Below are positions 61,357 through 64,000 of a stretch of 64,000 bases of DNA, one piece after another; position 1 is the stretch's first letter; each line of letters begins with the position of its first letter. Made by a program: the position numbers and the translations under genes. This stretch comes from Deltaproteobacteria bacterium (GTDB lineage: Bacteria > Myxococcota_A > UBA9160 > UBA4427), in contig PBFW01000026.1 in NCBI GenBank assembly GCA_002719955.1, forward strand, positions 1-64,000. Reading direction: 5' to 3'. The notes beneath the pieces were generated by a model. That model saw only the letters and a program-made list of their open reading frames with translations. It was not told the origin of the DNA and did not search any database.

Positions 61357-63551
61357 TGAGTGGGGCGCCCCGCGCCTCGAAGGAGCGTCCGCGCTCCTCG
61401 CCGTCGCTCTCGCCTGCATCCGTGGCGATGGTCTCTCCTCTCGTAGACTTCTTCCGCCCGGAGCGCCGCCGCACGCGCCTCGTTCGGGTCGGGGATGTCG
61501 AGATCGGGGGGGAGAATCCGATCCGCATCCAGTCGATGACGAATACGGATACGCTGGACACTGCCGCGACGGTGGAGCAGACGATTCGACTGGTGGAGGC
61601 GGGTTGCGAGATCGTCCGCGTGACAGCTCCTTCGATTCGAGAGGCGGAGAACCTGAAGGAGATACGCAGAGCGCTCACAGGTCATGGCCTCCATGTTCCG
61701 CTGGTCGCCGATATTCATTTCACTCCGAACGCAGCCATGGTTGCGGCTGATTTCGTCGAGAAGATTCGCATCAATCCGGGCAACTACGCGGACAAGAAGA
61801 AATTCGACGTTCGCGACTACGACGACACGCAATACGAAGACGAGGTCAAGCGGGTCCACGAACGCTTTCGGCCACTGGTTCGGCGCTGCAAGGAGAACGG
61901 GGTCGCGATGCGCATCGGGACCAACCATGGATCTCTCTCCGATCGCATCATGAACCGCTTTGGTGATACGGCCGAGGGCATGGTCGCAAGCGCCCTCGAG
62001 TTCCTCGACGTCTGTGAGGACGAATCCTATTGCGACATCGTGTTCTCGATGAAGGCGTCGAATACCCAAGTTGCGATCCAGGCGTACCGCCTGCTCGCGG
62101 CGCGACTGGAAGAGCGCGCACCGGGTGTCCCCTCCTATCCCTTTCACGTCGGGGTCACGGAAGCCGGGGATGCCGAGGACGGACGCATCAAGAGTGCGAT
62201 CGGGATTGGGTCGCTGCTCGAGGATGGTCTGGGGGATACGATTCGGGTGTCGCTCACCGAGCACCCGATGCGCGAAGTGCCGGTGGCGCGCGGGATCGCG
62301 GATCGCGCTGAGCGCGTCGCTCGGGAAAGGGCGACGCGCTCGGCACCGATCGGAGTGATCTCGCCGCCGATGACGAGTTATTTCGAGCATGCGCGACGTG
62401 GGACCGAGCCCGCCGATTGGGCGGGGCTTTCGATCGGCGGGCAGGATGTGGTACGCGTCGAACTCGAGGTGCCGGATGCGCTGGAACGGCCGGTTGAGGC
62501 GGCCGCACGACTCGCGACGGAGCTCTCGGTCCTGAGCGACGTGCGCTGCGAGTCGTTTCTGGTGCGGACGGGCTCGGCCGGACGGCTACCGGCATTCGCT
62601 GCCGAACTCGCATCCCTTGGTCTGGAGACGCCGCTCTCGCTGCGCACGGGCGGGGATCCCGGAGCCATCACCGCCGCCCTCGGCTCGGGTGCGGCCATCG
62701 GGCGCTACGTCGTTTCTCTCGCCGTTTCTTCCACGGAAGCGTCCATCTCCGCTTTTCGGGATGTGGCCCGGGACACGGGGATTCCGATCGAATGGGAACT
62801 CGAGGCTCGTGACCACGAGATCCCGGGGCTTGTCCGGCGCCTTCTCGGTGCGGGTGATCAGACGGCGATCGCCGCCCTGAGTCTCGGGTCAGCGGCCTCT
62901 CTCCACGATTATCGCGTGTTGACTGCGGCGCTCGCCGACAACGCTGCGGCGCGCCTCCCGATCGTCCTGCGACAACGCCTCGAAGCCGCGACGACGGGGG
63001 GAGACGAAACCGGCAGGATGCCCGAGTCCGAATTGCTGGATGCCTCCGTCCGATTGGGAGGGTTGTTATGTGATGGGATTGGTGATGTCGTTTCGATCGA
63101 CTCGCGAGTCACCGCGGCAGCGGCGGTCGATCTCGCCTATCGGGTGCTGCAGGGGGCGCGTCAGAGAACGACACGAACGGAATATATCTCCTGCCCCTCC
63201 TGTGGCCGTACGCTCTTCGATCTCGAAGAGATCACCGCGGGGATCAAGGCAAAGACGGGCCATCTGACCGGCGTCAAGATCGCCATCATGGGTTGTATCG
63301 TGAACGGGCCGGGCGAGATGGCCGACGCCGATTTCGGATATGTGGGTTCGGGAGCGGGGCGGGTGACGCTCTATGTAGGCAGGAGGGTCGTCGCTCGCGC
63401 GGTGCCCGAGGCTGAGGCGGCCGATCGACTCGTCGACCTCATCCAAGAACACGGTCGATGGGTCGCGGGCGGTCTCGAAGGAGAGCGGTCGGAATCAGCA
63501 GGAGAGTCGGCACCCATCGAGGCGAGTGCGTCAGAACCGTTTTCCGGGTGA
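61356..63551 (+). CDS. ispG: 4-hydroxy-3-methylbut-2-enyl diphosphate synthase, long (plant-type) form
   Basis: IspG makes HMBPP from MEcPP in the MEP isoprenoid pathway, using a [4Fe-4S] cluster. This protein is about 731 aa, against about 370 for E. coli. The TIM-barrel part (NPIRIQSMTNTDT, RINPGNYADKKKF, SMKASNT) is followed by an inserted domain at about residues 330-600 before the cluster domain (CPSCGRTLFDLEE, MGCIVNGPGEMADADFG). This layout matches plant, chlamydial and some other bacterial three-domain IspG. A disordered leader of 24 residues precedes MVSPLVDFF, so ATG 61428 is another possible start. It is coupled to alaS. Confidence 0.93.
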   Translation: MSGAPRASKERPRSSPSLSPASVAMVSPLVDFFRPERRRTRLVRVGDVEIGGENPIRIQSMTNTDTLDTAATVEQTIRLVEAGCEIVRVTAPSIREAENLKEIRRALTGHGLHVPLVADIHFTPNAAMVAADFVEKIRINPGNYADKKKFDVRDYDDTQYEDEVKRVHERFRPLVRRCKENGVAMRIGTNHGSLSDRIMNRFGDTAEGMVASALEFLDVCEDESYCDIVFSMKASNTQVAIQAYRLLAARLEERAPGVPSYPFHVGVTEAGDAEDGRIKSAIGIGSLLEDGLGDTIRVSLTEHPMREVPVARGIADRAERVARERATRSAPIGVISPPMTSYFEHARRGTEPADWAGLSIGGQDVVRVELEVPDALERPVEAAARLATELSVLSDVRCESFLVRTGSAGRLPAFAAELASLGLETPLSLRTGGDPGAITAALGSGAAIGRYVVSLAVSSTEASISAFRDVARDTGIPIEWELEARDHEIPGLVRRLLGAGDQTAIAALSLGSAASLHDYRVLTAALADNAAARLPIVLRQRLEAATTGGDETGRMPESELLDASVRLGGLLCDGIGDVVSIDSRVTAAAAVDLAYRVLQGARQRTTRTEYISCPSCGRTLFDLEEITAGIKAKTGHLTGVKIAIMGCIVNGPGEMADADFGYVGSGAGRVTLYVGRRVVARAVPEAEAADRLVDLIQEHGRWVAGGLEGERSESAGESAPIEASASEPFSG

Positions 63552-64000
63552 AACGACCGAAGGGAACTCACCCGCTTCGCGCGCCGATTGCAGATGTTCG
63601 ACGATCTCGACGCTACGAGCGCCCTTGGTGGCGACGTGATCGGAGCCGATGAGCCAGAGGGCGATGACGACCACCACCGCAGCCACGATCGCCCCCTCTG
63701 CGAAGCCGAGGGCTGCACCTCCGACGCGGTCGGTCCATCCGAGACCCACCAGTTGAGCGCTGCTCTGCATCATGCGCGCGAGCAACCCGCAGACGAGAAG
63801 GGTGGCCATGACGAGGAGCACGCCGGCGATCCACAGGGCGGCCTTGCCCGCGATGTCGCCGCCGGTCGCATCGGTCAGCCGTGCCGAGAGCGGATCCACG
63901 AAAAGCCGGGCCATGATCGTGCAGAGGCCGATTGCGGCGAGCGAGAGTCCTTCTCGGAACATGCCGATCCAGATGCCGCGACCGATCGCGAGGAGGACGA
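63531..64000 (-). CDS. CvpA-family membrane protein (5' end beyond the window)
   Basis: The reading frame is open to the window edge, so the start lies outside; 156 codons are visible. Several membrane segments (IAGVLLVMATLLVCGLLA, GAIVAAVVVVIALWLIG) and the early VLLAIGRGIWIGMFREGLSL fit the N-terminal part of CvpA, a widespread inner-membrane protein first linked to colicin V secretion and purF. Its role is unclear. Its 3' end overlaps ispG by 21 bases in convergent orientation. Confidence 0.75.
   Translation of the reverse strand, partial: VLLAIGRGIWIGMFREGLSLAAIGLCTIMARLFVDPLSARLTDATGGDIAGKAALWIAGVLLVMATLLVCGLLARMMQSSAQLVGLGWTDRVGGAALGFAEGAIVAAVVVVIALWLIGSDHVATKGARSVEIVEHLQSAREAGEFPSVVSPGKRF

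Overview
This is a GC-rich, gene-dense chromosomal window from a diderm (Gram-negative-type) bacterium. The envelope genes show two membranes: lolA, lgt, a BamA/Omp85-like barrel, a lipoprotein signal on the SppA-like protease, mltG and mreB. A stand-alone PilZ protein resembling the Myxococcus-type subfamily, pilT, a plant-type long IspG, a (2S)-methylsuccinyl-CoA dehydrogenase-like enzyme and two coenzyme-F420-family proteins suggest a deltaproteobacterial-grade or neighbouring lineage (Myxococcota, Desulfobacterota or Binatota-like). That placement is inference from gene content; no rRNA or tRNA gene was seen. There are no insertion sequences, phage genes or CRISPR arrays.

Layout: 0-9.7 kb holds a sensor-kinase homologue, an isocitrate-lyase-family enzyme, a PP2C phosphatase/Ski2-like helicase pair, nth, a CobW-type GTPase and glutathione reductase. 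9.7-18.7 kb holds an outer-membrane barrel, Nudix enzymes, M18 aminopeptidase, the acyl-CoA dehydrogenase, an inositol-phosphatase-family enzyme, a DUF971 protein and an NpdG-like reductase. 18.7-22.6 kb is the B12-dependent ribonucleotide reductase nrdJ behind a long leader with two NrdR-box-like sites, a promoter, a foldable RNA and a perfect terminator-like palindrome. 22.7-40.3 kb holds sppA-like, ETF-QO, lgt, a decayed kinase, a transglycosylase, moaC, an ECF sigma/anti-sigma pair, radC, pilZ, ssb, ftsK and lolA.

The centrepiece is 41.4-48.6 kb: a complete Pup-proteasome system in the order arc/mpa ATPase, dop, pup, prcB, prcA, pafA. PafA should attach Pup to substrate lysines, the ATPase should unfold Pup-tagged proteins and dock through its C-terminal QYL on the PrcA/PrcB 20S core, and Dop should remove Pup. 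This pathway is best known from Actinobacteria, so finding it beside lolA, ftsK and mreB in a diderm genome is the most notable feature. Pup already ends in Gly-Gly-Glu, has about 30 extra N-terminal residues, and the cluster follows 1.15 kb with no convincing gene.

48.9-64 kb returns to housekeeping: mreB, ruvX-mltG-SCP2, an LLM-class oxidoreductase, pgpA-cinA, recA, pilT, alaS-ispG and the truncated cvpA at the window edge. Many neighbours overlap by ATGA/GTGA/TGATG, implying tight operons.
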